A stretch of DNA of 64,000 nt from Anaerococcus mediterraneensis (GTDB taxonomy: Bacteria > Bacillota > Clostridia > Tissierellales > Peptoniphilaceae): positions 682,001-746,000 of the forward strand of contig NZ_LT635772.1 in assembly GCF_900128415.1 (NCBI RefSeq). The letters run 5' to 3'. Both the position numbers and the translations under genes were made by a program. Below, piece after piece: positions 38,016 to 47,037 of the stretch (within the stretch, counting starts at the first letter, position 1; each line of letters opens with the position of its first letter). Under the pieces are notes generated by a model that saw nothing but the letters and a program-made list of their open reading frames with translations, did no database searches and was not told the origin of the DNA.

Positions 38016-38085
38016 ATAATAAATTCATTATTAAACCGATGATTACCGGTATGGCAATGGCAGGGGAGTCTATACCCAAAAGCAC
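38014..38085 (-). pseudogene. Possible 23-codon remnant of a membrane-protein gene
   Basis: In the minus sense an open frame encodes VLLGIDSPAIAIPVIIGLIM plus NLL and a stop, directly against the bidirectional terminator. It looks like the hydrophobic C-terminal end of a transporter, but the frame is closed by a TAG at 38088-38086. No start or ribosome binding site is seen. The rest of the gap 38086-38314 is AT-rich with no gene. Confidence 0.3.
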
Positions 38086-38314
38086 CTAGCATGGCTTTCT
38101 CCTTTTTTATATATTTTAGGTATTATTCGACAGAAATGAAAAAATGCATAGAAAAACGGGAAAATTTTGTTTTATTCACAATTTATGCAGATATTATTTA
38201 AAATTAGGCTTTTTAAATCACTTTTTTTATAAGAGAAAATATTCAATACGTATCTTCATTTTGCATTTTCATTAAATTTTTTAAAAACTTATTAAAAAAT
38301 ATTTTTCGCAGGTA

Positions 38315-38364
38315 TTGACAAATATAGTTGTCAAATATATAATAATGACAAGAATAGTTGTCAA
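38315..38364 (+). promoter_or_regulatory. Consensus promoter with two 20-bp operators for the XRE/ABC operon
   Basis: TTGACA (38315-38320), 17 bases, TATAAT (38338-38343). Operators TTGACAAATATAGTTGTCAA (38315-38334) and ATGACAAGAATAGTTGTCAA (38345-38364) begin exactly 30 bp apart, one over the -35 and one just after the -10. The likely ligand is the XRE protein encoded immediately downstream. Confidence 0.8.
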
Positions 38365-38384
38365 TTATTTTGAAAGGAGGGCAG

Positions 38385-38597
38385 ATGGAATTAAGAAATA
38401 ACTTGGCGGACTTTAGAAAAAAGAGAGGCTACAACCAAGCTGACCTTGGAAAAATGGTCGGAGTCAGCCGCCAAACCATAAGCCTAATAGAAAGAGGAGA
38501 TTACAACCCATCTGTGACTGTGGCCCTAACAATAGCCAAGGTCCTCGGTGTGGATATTAATGAGATTTTTAGCTTGGAGGAAAGTGATGAAAAATAA
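38385..38597 (+). CDS. XRE-family transcriptional regulator
   Basis: A 70-residue single-domain helix-turn-helix protein (MELRNNLADFRKKRGYNQ; recognition helix VGVSRQTISLIERGDYNPS). The ATG at 38385 has AAAGGAGG six bases upstream. It probably autorepresses at the double operator and so controls the four-gene operon with DUF3169 and ABC transporter genes. The following gene starts inside its last codons. Confidence 0.92.
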   Translation: MELRNNLADFRKKRGYNQADLGKMVGVSRQTISLIERGDYNPSVTVALTIAKVLGVDINEIFSLEESDEK

Positions 38598-39312
38598 TAA
38601 GAAAACCATTATATCTAGCGTGCTAGCCATGGCTGGTTTTGGACTGCTAGTGGGTTTTGGTTCAGGTTTTATTTTTAATAAATTAAATATAGGCGGACTT
38701 ATTGAAGTTCTTTCTATTTTTCTAAGTGAAAATGTCTTGGCCTTAATTATTGGACTTTGTAGTCTTTTTGTAGGTCTTGGCTTGTATTTTTATTTTAAGG
38801 CTAAAAAAGAGGTGGAAAATGGCCTAAGAGAAGATGGGTTCATAGAAACAAAGTATATAGACTACGCAAATGCCATGAGAGATGCGGGTTTATTTACCCT
38901 TTTGTCTTTTATTATAATTATTTATAATGAGATGAAAAAAAGTTCTGATCCATTAAAAAACGCTTTGATTATACTTGTAATTCTATTTGTATTTACAGCG
39001 ATAAACTCAATCCTATCTTATCTAACTTATAGACTTGTCAAAAAAATTGAGCCAGAAAGAAAGACCGAGGTCTTTGACTTCTTTTTTGATAGAAAATTCA
39101 TGGCTGAATCTGATGAGAGAGATAAGGTCAAATACTACAAAAAAGGCTATCTTGCCTTTAAAAGAATGCTTATGTGTCAATTTGTGATAATAATAATTCT
39201 ATTTTGCTCAGCCCTTTACGAGGAAATAAGCCCGATTATAGCCCTAATCGTCCTTATACCATGTTTGGTAGGGGTTTTAACAAAGGGCTTTGCAGGAGAA
39301 AAAAATGATTGA
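38587..39312 (+). CDS. Membrane protein, DUF3169-like
   Basis: A 241-residue protein with about six membrane segments (residues ~8-30, 43-65, 95-115, 125-145, 190-210, 215-235) and a soluble patch with ENGLREDGFIETKYIDYANA. The size and this patch fit DUF3169, often encoded beside XRE regulators and ABC exporters. The start at 38587 overlaps the regulator gene; GGAGG is inside that gene. No function is established. Confidence 0.6.
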   Translation: MKNNKKTIISSVLAMAGFGLLVGFGSGFIFNKLNIGGLIEVLSIFLSENVLALIIGLCSLFVGLGLYFYFKAKKEVENGLREDGFIETKYIDYANAMRDAGLFTLLSFIIIIYNEMKKSSDPLKNALIILVILFVFTAINSILSYLTYRLVKKIEPERKTEVFDFFFDRKFMAESDERDKVKYYKKGYLAFKRMLMCQFVIIIILFCSALYEEISPIIALIVLIPCLVGVLTKGFAGEKND

Positions 39313-40189
39313 AATAAAAAACTTATCTAAAAACTTCGGAGCCTTAAAGGCTCTTGACTATGTGACTTTTGAAGTCCAAAAAGGCGAACTTTTCGGAGTC
39401 ATCGGTCAAAATGGGGCGGGCAAGTCTACGCTTTTTCGTTCCATGATGAATTTTTATGACCACTTTGATGGAGAGATTCTCTATGAAGGAGAGAAAATGA
39501 GTAAAGTGCCCCTTGAAAAAATTGGATTTCTTCCAGAAGAGCGTTCGCTTTCTCCAAAGAAAACCATCAGAGAAGAGATAAAATATTTTGCAAGGCTAAA
39601 CCAAATGAAAAATCTTGATGATGATACTTTACAAAATTACTTTGATCGTTTTGAAATAAAAGGAAGTCTGGATGATAAAATAAAATCACTATCCAAGGGC
39701 AACCAACAAAAGGTCCAGCTTTTAGCAAGCCTTATCTACAAGCCAGAATTTCTGATCCTAGACGAACCATTTTCTGGACTTGATCCCTACAATGCTAATT
39801 TATTGATGGGAATAATAAAGGAAATAAATGCAGAGGGGACTACGATTTTATTTTCCTCCCACAATATGGAAAATGTCGAGCACCTTTGCGACAGGCTCAT
39901 CATGTTAAAAAACGGGAAAATTGTCCTAAATGGTTCTCCAGATGAGATTAGAAATTCTTATGAAAAAGACCTTGTAAAAGTCAGAACAGATACAAATTTA
40001 TCAGAGATTTTCCCTCAATATGATATAAAAAGAGATGGAAATCTTTGGACTATCAGATTAGAAAATGAAGCAGACGGCAGGGAAATTTTTGAGAAACTTG
40101 TAGGAAAACTCGGCTACCTTGAAATGTTTAGCCAAGAGCCACCAAGCCTAAATGAAATCTTTGCCAGAAAGGTGGAAGAAAATGAATAG
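39305..40189 (+). CDS. ABC transporter ATP-binding protein
   Basis: A 294-residue ATPase of the NatA/CcmA type. Walker A is GQNGAGKST, the signature region is LSKGNQQKVQLLASL, Walker B is FLILDEPFSGLDP, and the H-loop histidine is in FSSHNMENV. A C-terminal extension (about residues 215-294) is typical of sodium or drug exporter ATPases. It overlaps the DUF3169 gene by eight bases and the permease by eight. Confidence 0.93.
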   Translation: MIEIKNLSKNFGALKALDYVTFEVQKGELFGVIGQNGAGKSTLFRSMMNFYDHFDGEILYEGEKMSKVPLEKIGFLPEERSLSPKKTIREEIKYFARLNQMKNLDDDTLQNYFDRFEIKGSLDDKIKSLSKGNQQKVQLLASLIYKPEFLILDEPFSGLDPYNANLLMGIIKEINAEGTTILFSSHNMENVEHLCDRLIMLKNGKIVLNGSPDEIRNSYEKDLVKVRTDTNLSEIFPQYDIKRDGNLWTIRLENEADGREIFEKLVGKLGYLEMFSQEPPSLNEIFARKVEENE

Positions 40190-41390
40190 AAAATTAATAG
40201 TAGCCCTAGATTCCTTCAAAAAACAAATAAAATCTCCAGCCTTTTGGGCCATGGTGATAGTGCCTATTCTTGTAATGCTAGTGCCAATTGGGATAAATTA
40301 TTTCTTAGCAAAGTCAGATCAGGCCAAGCTTGGAAGTGATGAAAATAAATATCAACTTGTAGCAGATGAAAATACTAGTCCGTTTTTTAAGGGGATGGAA
40401 AATGAATATAAACTAGTTTCAAAAGAAGCGGCAGAAAAGGCCTTAAAGGCAGAAAAAATTGAGTCTTATGGAGAAATTTCTGAAGAAAATGGCCAGGTAG
40501 TCCTAGTTATTGAGACTAAAACCATGGACGCTAAGGCGATTTCAAAATTGCCCCTTCTTGCAAATGAGATTCAAAATGCCATCAACATCAAAAATGCAGG
40601 TCTAAATGAAAAGCAAATTGGGATTTTTTCCAAAAAGGCAGATGTAAAAATCAACCAACTTGATAAGGGCAAGAGCCTAATGGTCTATGCTTCCTACTTT
40701 ATCCTCCTGATGTTCATGTATTTTATGCTAATTATGTACTCAAATATCCTAGTCGTTGACATAGCCACAGAAAAAGGGTCAAAGATGATTGAATTTATAT
40801 TTTCATCAGTATCCGCCAAGGACTACTTTGCAGGCAAAATTTTGGGCAATTTCTTTGCTATCATAGTCCATTCGATCCTATATATAATTTTGGGAATCAT
40901 TTCTTATTTCATCGCCAAATCCAAGGGGCTTTTAGAGATGATAAAGATAAATATTTCCATAGACAGGGACGGACTTTTAATTATCGGTGGGATATTTATC
41001 CTCATAATCCTAAGCCTTTTGGCCTATATGATAATAGCTGCCATGCTAGGATCACTTGCTAGCAAACAAGAGGACGCATCAAAGGTTGCAACGCCACTAA
41101 TGGTGACAATCATAGGAGCCTTTATGATAGCTATGATTTTTATAAATAGGCCTACAAATCTTTTTGTAAAAGTCGCTTCATATGTACCTTATATATCTGT
41201 ATTTTTCATGCCCCTAAGATTGATAAAGGCAAGTGCAGGACTTAGTCAGGCAGGTATTTCTATTGCTATCCTACTAGCAAGCCTTTATATATCCTATATC
41301 CTAGCATCTAGGGTCTACAAAAAACACATCCTAAACTATTCAGCCGGATCATTTTTGACAAAAAAATCTAGAAAGAAGAAAAACAAATAA
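40182..41390 (+). CDS. ABC-2 type transporter permease (NatB-like)
   Basis: A 402-residue permease: one N-terminal membrane helix (residues ~18-40), an extracellular domain of about 130 residues, then five or six helices from about residue 170. This is the NatB/ABC-2 layout. A basic RKKKNK tail closes it. The start MNRKLIVALDSFKKQ lies in the end of the ATPase gene. The substrate (sodium, a peptide or a drug) is not readable from the sequence. Confidence 0.85.
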   Translation: MNRKLIVALDSFKKQIKSPAFWAMVIVPILVMLVPIGINYFLAKSDQAKLGSDENKYQLVADENTSPFFKGMENEYKLVSKEAAEKALKAEKIESYGEISEENGQVVLVIETKTMDAKAISKLPLLANEIQNAINIKNAGLNEKQIGIFSKKADVKINQLDKGKSLMVYASYFILLMFMYFMLIMYSNILVVDIATEKGSKMIEFIFSSVSAKDYFAGKILGNFFAIIVHSILYIILGIISYFIAKSKGLLEMIKINISIDRDGLLIIGGIFILIILSLLAYMIIAAMLGSLASKQEDASKVATPLMVTIIGAFMIAMIFINRPTNLFVKVASYVPYISVFFMPLRLIKASAGLSQAGISIAILLASLYISYILASRVYKKHILNYSAGSFLTKKSRKKKNK

Positions 41391-41392
41391 AA

Positions 41393-41418
41393 AGCGAGTC
41401 GCAAGGCTCTCTTTTTTT
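41393..41418 (+). terminator. Rho-independent terminator
   Basis: AGCGAGTC/GGCTCTCT around GCAA (one mismatch, one G-U), followed by seven T. Confidence 0.75.
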
Positions 41419-41527
41419 ATAAAAATCTCCTCGTAAAGGCCCTGTAAAATTTGTCACAAATCCCCCTATGTATTGATTTTTATAGACATTTATTAGATAA
41501 TAATATAAAGAAGTGAAAGGAGATTTT

Positions 41528-42148
41528 ATGCTAGGAAATGACCTTTTTATAGCAGCAAGCTTTGTCTTGGCGGCAGTATCCCTAATGTTTGTTTTGTTTA
41601 CCAAAAAGAAACTAGTTTTTGGAGCTATAACCCTGGGTCTATTTGCATATTTTTATATAGCCAACTCTATGTACAATATAGCAGATAATATCACTATCCT
41701 AACCTTTATAGTTGGCATATGCCTACTGAGCCTAGAGCTTTTTATACCAAGCTTTGGCATAATAGGAGTGACAGGCCTTGCCCTAACCATATATTCGGTG
41801 ATGGATTCTTTTGTAGATAAAAAAACAGGGCTTTTTGTAATCGTAGCTACAGGTCTTGCTGTCATCATAAGTCTGACAATTTTTATAAAACTTGGTTTTA
41901 GGGCAGACTTGTTTGCTGATTCTATCCTAGAGGCTAAGGATATAAAAAAGGAAAAGAAAGAAAAAGAAGATCTCAAAAACCTCCTAGGAGCTACAGGAGT
42001 AACAAAAACTATCCTAAGGCCAACAGGCAGGATAGAAATCGATGGCAATCTTTATGATGGCCTAGCCAGATCAGAGTTTATAGAGGAAAACACAGTTATA
42101 AGCGTAGTAGGTATCAAAGAAGGAAGAATTATAGTAAAGGAGAAATAA
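41528..42148 (+). CDS. NfeD-family membrane protein
   Basis: A 206-residue protein with four or five membrane helices and a C-terminal OB-fold domain (GATGVTKTILRPTGRIEIDGNLYDG, then VVGIKEGRIIVKE). NfeD proteins pair with flotillin/SPFH proteins, and floA starts with no gap. The ATG at 41528 follows AAAGGAGA; an earlier in-frame codon at 41513 would bury that site. Likely part of membrane microdomains, as with YqeZ-YqfA in Bacillus. Confidence 0.85.
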   Translation: MLGNDLFIAASFVLAAVSLMFVLFTKKKLVFGAITLGLFAYFYIANSMYNIADNITILTFIVGICLLSLELFIPSFGIIGVTGLALTIYSVMDSFVDKKTGLFVIVATGLAVIISLTIFIKLGFRADLFADSILEAKDIKKEKKEKEDLKNLLGATGVTKTILRPTGRIEIDGNLYDGLARSEFIEENTVISVVGIKEGRIIVKEK

Positions 42149-43093
42149 ATGGAATTTATAATCATAGGACTAATATTTGTATTAGTTGTAGTATTTTTTA
42201 CCATGGTGCCAGTTGGCCTATGGATCACAGCCAGGTTTTCAGGACTAAAAATATCCATGGCAAGCCTTGTAGCTATGAGATTTAGAAGGGTATCTCCATC
42301 TAAAATTGTCTATGCCATGATCAAAAGTCACCAAGCAGGCATACCAATACCAACCAACGACCTAGAAAGCCACTTTTTGGCTGGTGGTAATATCAACCAA
42401 GTAGTAGATGCCCTCATAGCGGCAGAAAGAGCAAATATAGACCTATCTTTTGAGCAAGCAGCAGCTATTGACCTTGCTGGTCGTAATGTTTTTGAGGCTG
42501 TCCAAGTTTCTGTAACACCAAAGGTCATAAACACACCAATCATAGCAGCAGTTGCCAAAAATGGTATAGAAGTAAAAGTAATTGCCAAAGTCACAGTTAG
42601 GGCCAATATAGAAAGGCTAGTCGGTGGTGCTGGTGAGGAGACAATCATAGCCAGAGTCGGCGAGGGAATCGTAACTACTGTTGGTTCATCAGAAACCCAT
42701 GCAGAAGTTTTGGAAAACCCAGACAATATTTCTCAAACCGTACTAAACAAGGGGCTTGACTCAGGTACAGCCTTTGAAATCTTATCAATAGATATAGCAG
42801 ATGTGGATGTCGGTAGAAACGTAGGAGCTGAGCTTCAAAGAGACCAGGCAGAGGCTGATAAAAATATTGCCCAAGCCAAGGCTGAGGAACGTCGTGCCCA
42901 GGCTATAGCCCTAGAGCAAGAAAACAGAGCCAAGGTTATAGAAGCAGAAAGCGAGATCCCACTAGCCATAGCAGAAGCCTTTAGAAACGGCAACCTAGGC
43001 GTGATGGATTATTATAACCTAGAAAATGTCCAGGCTGATACAAAGATGAGAAAATCAATCTCAGATGAGGGAAATGACTTCCATGTCAATTAG
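42149..43093 (+). CDS. floA: Flotillin-like protein FloA
   Basis: A 314-residue scaffold protein of membrane microdomains. An N-terminal hydrophobic hairpin (residues 1-26) is followed by the SPFH region and an alanine/glutamate-rich coiled coil ([20 protein letters not shown]). The [32 protein letters not shown] block is diagnostic of FloA. It directly follows nfeD and is co-transcribed with it. Confidence 0.93.
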   Translation: MEFIIIGLIFVLVVVFFTMVPVGLWITARFSGLKISMASLVAMRFRRVSPSKIVYAMIKSHQAGIPIPTNDLESHFLAGGNINQVVDALIAAERANIDLSFEQAAAIDLAGRNVFEAVQVSVTPKVINTPIIAAVAKNGIEVKVIAKVTVRANIERLVGGAGEETIIARVGEGIVTTVGSSETHAEVLENPDNISQTVLNKGLDSGTAFEILSIDIADVDVGRNVGAELQRDQAEADKNIAQAKAEERRAQAIALEQENRAKVIEAESEIPLAIAEAFRNGNLGVMDYYNLENVQADTKMRKSISDEGNDFHVN

Positions 43094-43511
43094 GCCAAAA
43101 TCATCTTTTAAAGACTTTTTTGATGAGCTAAAAAAAGAGATTGAAGAAGAAAATAAAAAAAATCAGAAGACTTCTAAAAAAACGGAAACAAAAAAAATAA
43201 AAAGATCTTTGGGTCGCAAAAAGACTTTCAGAGATGTTTTGAGAGATTTTGCTGATGAGTTAAACGATAGCCTTGTCATGGGCCAGGGGAAAAATATAGA
43301 AAATTCAAGCCCAAAAGCAAAGCCTAAGGCAAGAGAAGAAGGCGACCTAGCCGCCTACAAAAGACAAAAAGAAAAAGATGCGGCAAAAAAGCAAGAGAAG
43401 ATCAGAAAAGAGATTGCCAGGGAAAATAAAAACAAAAAATTCAGGCAAGCTGTTTTGATGGCAGAGATTTTAGATAAACCAGTATCTAAAAGAAGGAGTA
43501 GATTAAAATAA
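43083..43511 (+). CDS. Basic hypothetical protein between floA and phoH
   Basis: A very basic protein of about 142 residues ([19 protein letters not shown]), largely helical, with a lysine-rich middle and a conserved-looking end [20 protein letters not shown]. There is no signal or membrane segment. The start is uncertain: ATG 43074 (inside floA) and ATG 43083 are both in frame, and GAGGG lies 11 bases before the second. Its end carries the AAGGAG used by phoH. Family not recognised. Confidence 0.6.
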   Translation: MSIRPKSSFKDFFDELKKEIEEENKKNQKTSKKTETKKIKRSLGRKKTFRDVLRDFADELNDSLVMGQGKNIENSSPKAKPKAREEGDLAAYKRQKEKDAAKKQEKIRKEIARENKNKKFRQAVLMAEILDKPVSKRRSRLK

Positions 43512-44506
43512 AAGAATATATAGATATAGTAGACCAAGAGAGGCTTAGGAGCCTCTTTGGTAGTTTTGATAAAAATAAAAAATATATAGAAGACAGGTTT
43601 TCAACAAGGCTAAAGCTAAAGGATAACAGGCTAGAAATCTCAGGTGATGAGGGCAATGTAGGACTAGCTACAAAGCTTATTAGGCAATTGCTCTCAGAGC
43701 TTGATAGGAATAATGAGCTTGATTTTCAAAAGATAAAATACGATGCAGATATGCTAGAAAGAGAAAACAAGGATGTGGTAAAGGCCCTCTTGGACCAAGT
43801 TATTATCACAACATCTTCTGGCAAGCCAATCAAGCCTAAAACCCTAGGCCAAAAGTCTTATATAGAAAAGATTATGAAAAATGACATAGTTTTTGGTATG
43901 GGACCAGCTGGTACTGGAAAAACTTACCTAGCAGTGGCTATGGCAGTCCGTGCCTTTAAAAACAACGAGGTAAATAGGATCATCCTTACCCGTCCGGCAG
44001 TAGAAGCTGGTGAGAGTCTAGGATTTTTGCCAGGAGACCTCCAGGATAAGGTAGACCCATATCTTAGACCCCTTTATGATGGGCTTTTTGATATCCTAGG
44101 TTTTGATACCTACCAGGCTCTTTTGGAAAAAGGCATTATAGAGATAGCTCCCCTTGCCTATATGAGGGGTAGGACCCTTGATGATTCTTTTGTGATTTTA
44201 GATGAGGCACAAAATACGACATTTGAACAGATGAAGATGTTTCTAACCCGTTTGGGCTATGGATCAAAGGCCATAATCACAGGTGACCAAAGCCAGGTAG
44301 ACCTGCCTAGGGGCAGAAAATCAGGACTTATATCAGCCTCTTATATCCTAAAAGATGTAGAGGGTATAGAATTTATGCACTTCTCATCCATAGACGTAGT
44401 CCGTCATCCTCTTGTTCAAAGGATCATAGATGCCTACGAAAAGGATGATCTCAAAAGAGAAGAAGAGAGAAAAAGGAGAGCAAATGAATCTGCTGATATC
44501 CAATAA
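43508..44506 (+). CDS. phoH: PhoH-family ATPase, apparent non-AUG start
   Basis: A PhoH/PhoL ATPase: Walker A MGPAGTGKTYLAVA, Walker B FVILDEAQNTT, and ITGDQSQVDLP. The family's KH-like N-terminal domain is encoded upstream of the first ATG/GTG/TTG (TTG 43688): the open frame from 43502 reads EYIDIVDQERLRSLFGSFDK and RLKLKDNRLEISGDEGNVG, as in other PhoH proteins. No standard start exists there. ATA at 43508 lies nine bases after AAGGAG (43493-43498); ATT at 43502 lies three after. I take ATA 43508, giving 332 residues. PhoH precedes ybeY in many bacteria and is linked to RNA metabolism. Confidence 0.8.
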   Translation: MKEYIDIVDQERLRSLFGSFDKNKKYIEDRFSTRLKLKDNRLEISGDEGNVGLATKLIRQLLSELDRNNELDFQKIKYDADMLERENKDVVKALLDQVIITTSSGKPIKPKTLGQKSYIEKIMKNDIVFGMGPAGTGKTYLAVAMAVRAFKNNEVNRIILTRPAVEAGESLGFLPGDLQDKVDPYLRPLYDGLFDILGFDTYQALLEKGIIEIAPLAYMRGRTLDDSFVILDEAQNTTFEQMKMFLTRLGYGSKAIITGDQSQVDLPRGRKSGLISASYILKDVEGIEFMHFSSIDVVRHPLVQRIIDAYEKDDLKREEERKRRANESADIQ

Positions 44507-44942
44507 TACCAAAGAAGACTTGGACTTAGAAAAAATCAGTGGTCAGGCAGAAAAAACTATAAAAGAAGTCCTAAGGACAGAAGATTTTAGCGAAAATGTA
44601 GAAGTCTCACTTTCTATAGTAGATGAGGATCAGATCCATAAACTAAATAAAGAGTACAGAAATGTAGACAGAAAGACAGACGTTCTCTCCTTTCCCATGG
44701 ACGAAAAGGCCTATGACGATGAGGGTAATCCTATAATTCTCCTTGGTGATATAGTAATTTGCCTGGATGTGGCAAAGGACCAGGCACTTGACTTTGGCCA
44801 CTCTTTTGAAAGAGAGATCATGTATCTGATCTGCCATTCGACCCTTCATCTTTTAGGCTATGACCATATAGAAGAGGATGATAAAAAAGTCATGCGTGCT
44901 AAGGAAAAGGAGATAATGAAAAACTTGGGAGTTTTCAAGTAG
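44484..44942 (+). CDS. ybeY: Endoribonuclease / rRNA maturation factor YbeY
   Basis: A 152-residue zinc metalloenzyme for 16S rRNA 3' maturation. The HSTLHLLGYDH motif supplies the three zinc histidines. RNVDRKTDVLSFP is a second hallmark. The ATG at 44484 follows AAAGGAG and overlaps the phoH end by 23 bases. Confidence 0.95.
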   Translation: MNLLISNNTKEDLDLEKISGQAEKTIKEVLRTEDFSENVEVSLSIVDEDQIHKLNKEYRNVDRKTDVLSFPMDEKAYDDEGNPIILLGDIVICLDVAKDQALDFGHSFEREIMYLICHSTLHLLGYDHIEEDDKKVMRAKEKEIMKNLGVFK

Positions 44943-44948
44943 TTATAG

Positions 44949-45764
44949 ATGGATAAAAATAAAGATGAATTTAAAGAAAATTTAAAAAGAGAAATCATTG
45001 AAGAGCTAAAAAATGAAAACAAGTCCGACCAAAAAGACTATGAGCCACTAAATCTGACCCACGGGCAGAAATTTTTGAAGGGCTTTGACTATGCCTACGA
45101 GGGGCTAGTCTATGCCATAAACCACGAAAAAAATATGAAATTTCATATCCTGGCATCTGTTTTGGTCCTTGTGGGCTCTTTGTTTTTCAATTTGTCTAGG
45201 ATCGAGATGATGTTTTTGGTTTTTGCCATAGTTTTTGTCATATCCCTTGAGCTTTTAAATACAGCCTTGGAGGAGGCAGTCAACCTAGCCAGTGACGGCA
45301 AATATTCTAAAATGGCCAAGGCTGCTAAGGATGTATCAGCAGCTGCGACCTTTGTTGCTGCTATAAATGCAGTCTTTGTTGGCTATCTGATATTTTTTGA
45401 TAAATTTTTAAATTTCTACGATTCGGTTATCCTAAAAATAGCTAGACGCCCATCACATTTGGCCCTTATCACTTTATCCCTGATCATAATTGTGACCATA
45501 TTCTTGAAGGGAGTTTTTTATGAGGGACGAGGGACTGCCTTCAAGGGCGGTTTTGTAAGCGGTCATACTTCCTTGGCCTTTGGTCTTGCAACTATTGGGA
45601 TTTTTTTGGTAGATGAGCCTTTGGTTAGGTTTTTGCTAGCTGGCCTTGCAATCATAGTTGCAGAGTCTAGGTACGAAGCAGATATCCACTCAGCCAAAGA
45701 GATTATAAGAGGAGCCATCCTGGGTACATCCATGGCCATGGCGATTTTTGGGATATTTTCATGA
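44949..45764 (+). CDS. Diacylglycerol/undecaprenol kinase fused to PAP2 phosphatase
   Basis: A 271-residue membrane protein. After a charged N-terminus, residues about 40-150 are a DgkA domain (GLVYAINHEKNMKFHILAS; SLELLNTALEEAVNLAS holds the catalytic Glu). Residues about 165-271 are a PAP2-type phosphatase (KGGFVSGHTSLAF with the catalytic His, then ESRYEADIHSAKEI). Opposing kinase and phosphatase activities in one chain suggest tuning of undecaprenyl phosphate or phosphatidate pools for wall synthesis. An ATGA overlap leads into cdd. Confidence 0.88.
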   Translation: MDKNKDEFKENLKREIIEELKNENKSDQKDYEPLNLTHGQKFLKGFDYAYEGLVYAINHEKNMKFHILASVLVLVGSLFFNLSRIEMMFLVFAIVFVISLELLNTALEEAVNLASDGKYSKMAKAAKDVSAAATFVAAINAVFVGYLIFFDKFLNFYDSVILKIARRPSHLALITLSLIIIVTIFLKGVFYEGRGTAFKGGFVSGHTSLAFGLATIGIFLVDEPLVRFLLAGLAIIVAESRYEADIHSAKEIIRGAILGTSMAMAIFGIFS

Positions 45765-46156
45765 CAGATATAGAAAAATTGATAGATCTAGCTATAAAAA
45801 ACAAGGACAATTCCTATTCTCCCTACTCTAATTTTAGGGTTTCGGCTGTCCTTATGACTAAATCTGGTAAGATATATAAGGGAGTAAATATAGAAAATGC
45901 AAGCTATTCCCCAACAATCTGTGCAGAAAGATCAGCCATAGCGGCAGCTGTATCATATGGAGAAAAAACTATCAAATACATTGTAATCACAGGCGATAGC
46001 CCCTACACATATCCGTGTGGTCTTTGTAGGCAGGTTATAAGGGAGTTTGCAGATGAAAAAACTCAAATAATAATAGCAAAATCTGCTGATGATTACAAAA
46101 TACATACCATAGAGGAGCTTTTGCCCTTTAGTTTTTCCAAGGAGGATTTAGGATGA
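45761..46156 (+). CDS. cdd: Cytidine deaminase
   Basis: A 131-residue homotetrameric-type zinc enzyme converting cytidine or deoxycytidine to uridine forms. CAERSAIAAAVS holds the first zinc Cys and catalytic Glu; PCGLCRQVI holds the other two Cys. It overlaps both neighbours by four bases. Confidence 0.95.
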   Translation: MTDIEKLIDLAIKNKDNSYSPYSNFRVSAVLMTKSGKIYKGVNIENASYSPTICAERSAIAAAVSYGEKTIKYIVITGDSPYTYPCGLCRQVIREFADEKTQIIIAKSADDYKIHTIEELLPFSFSKEDLG

Positions 46157-47037
46157 TAAAATCAGGATTTGTTTCAGTTGTTGGCAGGGCCAATGTCGGC
46201 AAGTCGACCTTGATGGAAAAGATTTTAAAAGAAAAAATTTCCATCATTTCAAACAAGGCCCAAACAACCAGGGACAAGATAAATATAATATATAACGATG
46301 AGGATAGCCAGATAATTTTTATAGATACACCGGGCATCCAAAGACCAAAAAACGTCCTCCAAGAAAGACTCCTTAGCTTTTCAAAAGAAAGCCTTGGCGA
46401 ATCAGACCTAGTAGTCTTTGTAGTAGATGAGTCGAAGGAAATTGGAAGCCTTGATAGGATGATAATAGATGAGCTAAAAAAGGTAAAAGTCCCAATAGTA
46501 CTTTTGATCAACAAGATCGATCTTTTGGATGGCGATGACCTAGAGGGTCTTATAGAAATGTATAAAAACGAAGGGATCTTTGCGGAGATCTTTGCCATGT
46601 CGGCCCTTGTTGATTCTAATGTGGACAATTTCATAAAGCTTGTCAAAGAATACCTCAAAGAAGGCCCAGCCTACTACGATAGGGAAATGATCACAGATAG
46701 GTCTGAGAGATTTATAGTTTCTGAAATCATCAGAGAAAAAACCCTCAAACTCCTATCAGAAGAAGTCCCACACGGCATAGCAGTAAGGATTGATGATTTT
46801 AAAGAAAGAGAAAATAAAGACCTGATTGATATCAGAGCTTCAATCATAGTAGAAAAAAACTCTCATAAGCAAATAGTGATTGGCAAAAATGGCCAGATGA
46901 TAAAGCAAATAGGCATAGATGCCAGAAGCGAGATAGAAAATTTCTTGTCATCTAAGGTCAACCTCCAACTTTGGGTCAAGGTTGAAAAAGACTGGCGCAA
47001 GAAAGAAAAATTGGTGGATAGGTTTGGCTACAAATGA
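46153..47037 (+). CDS. era: GTPase Era
   Basis: A 294-residue GTPase needed for 30S assembly. G1 GRANVGKST, G3 DTPGIQ and G4 NKID are clear. The C-terminal KH domain has IVIGKNGQMIKQIGIDAR. It lies beside ybeY and recO, the usual Firmicutes cluster. Confidence 0.97.
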   Translation: MIKSGFVSVVGRANVGKSTLMEKILKEKISIISNKAQTTRDKINIIYNDEDSQIIFIDTPGIQRPKNVLQERLLSFSKESLGESDLVVFVVDESKEIGSLDRMIIDELKKVKVPIVLLINKIDLLDGDDLEGLIEMYKNEGIFAEIFAMSALVDSNVDNFIKLVKEYLKEGPAYYDREMITDRSERFIVSEIIREKTLKLLSEEVPHGIAVRIDDFKERENKDLIDIRASIIVEKNSHKQIVIGKNGQMIKQIGIDARSEIENFLSSKVNLQLWVKVEKDWRKKEKLVDRFGYK

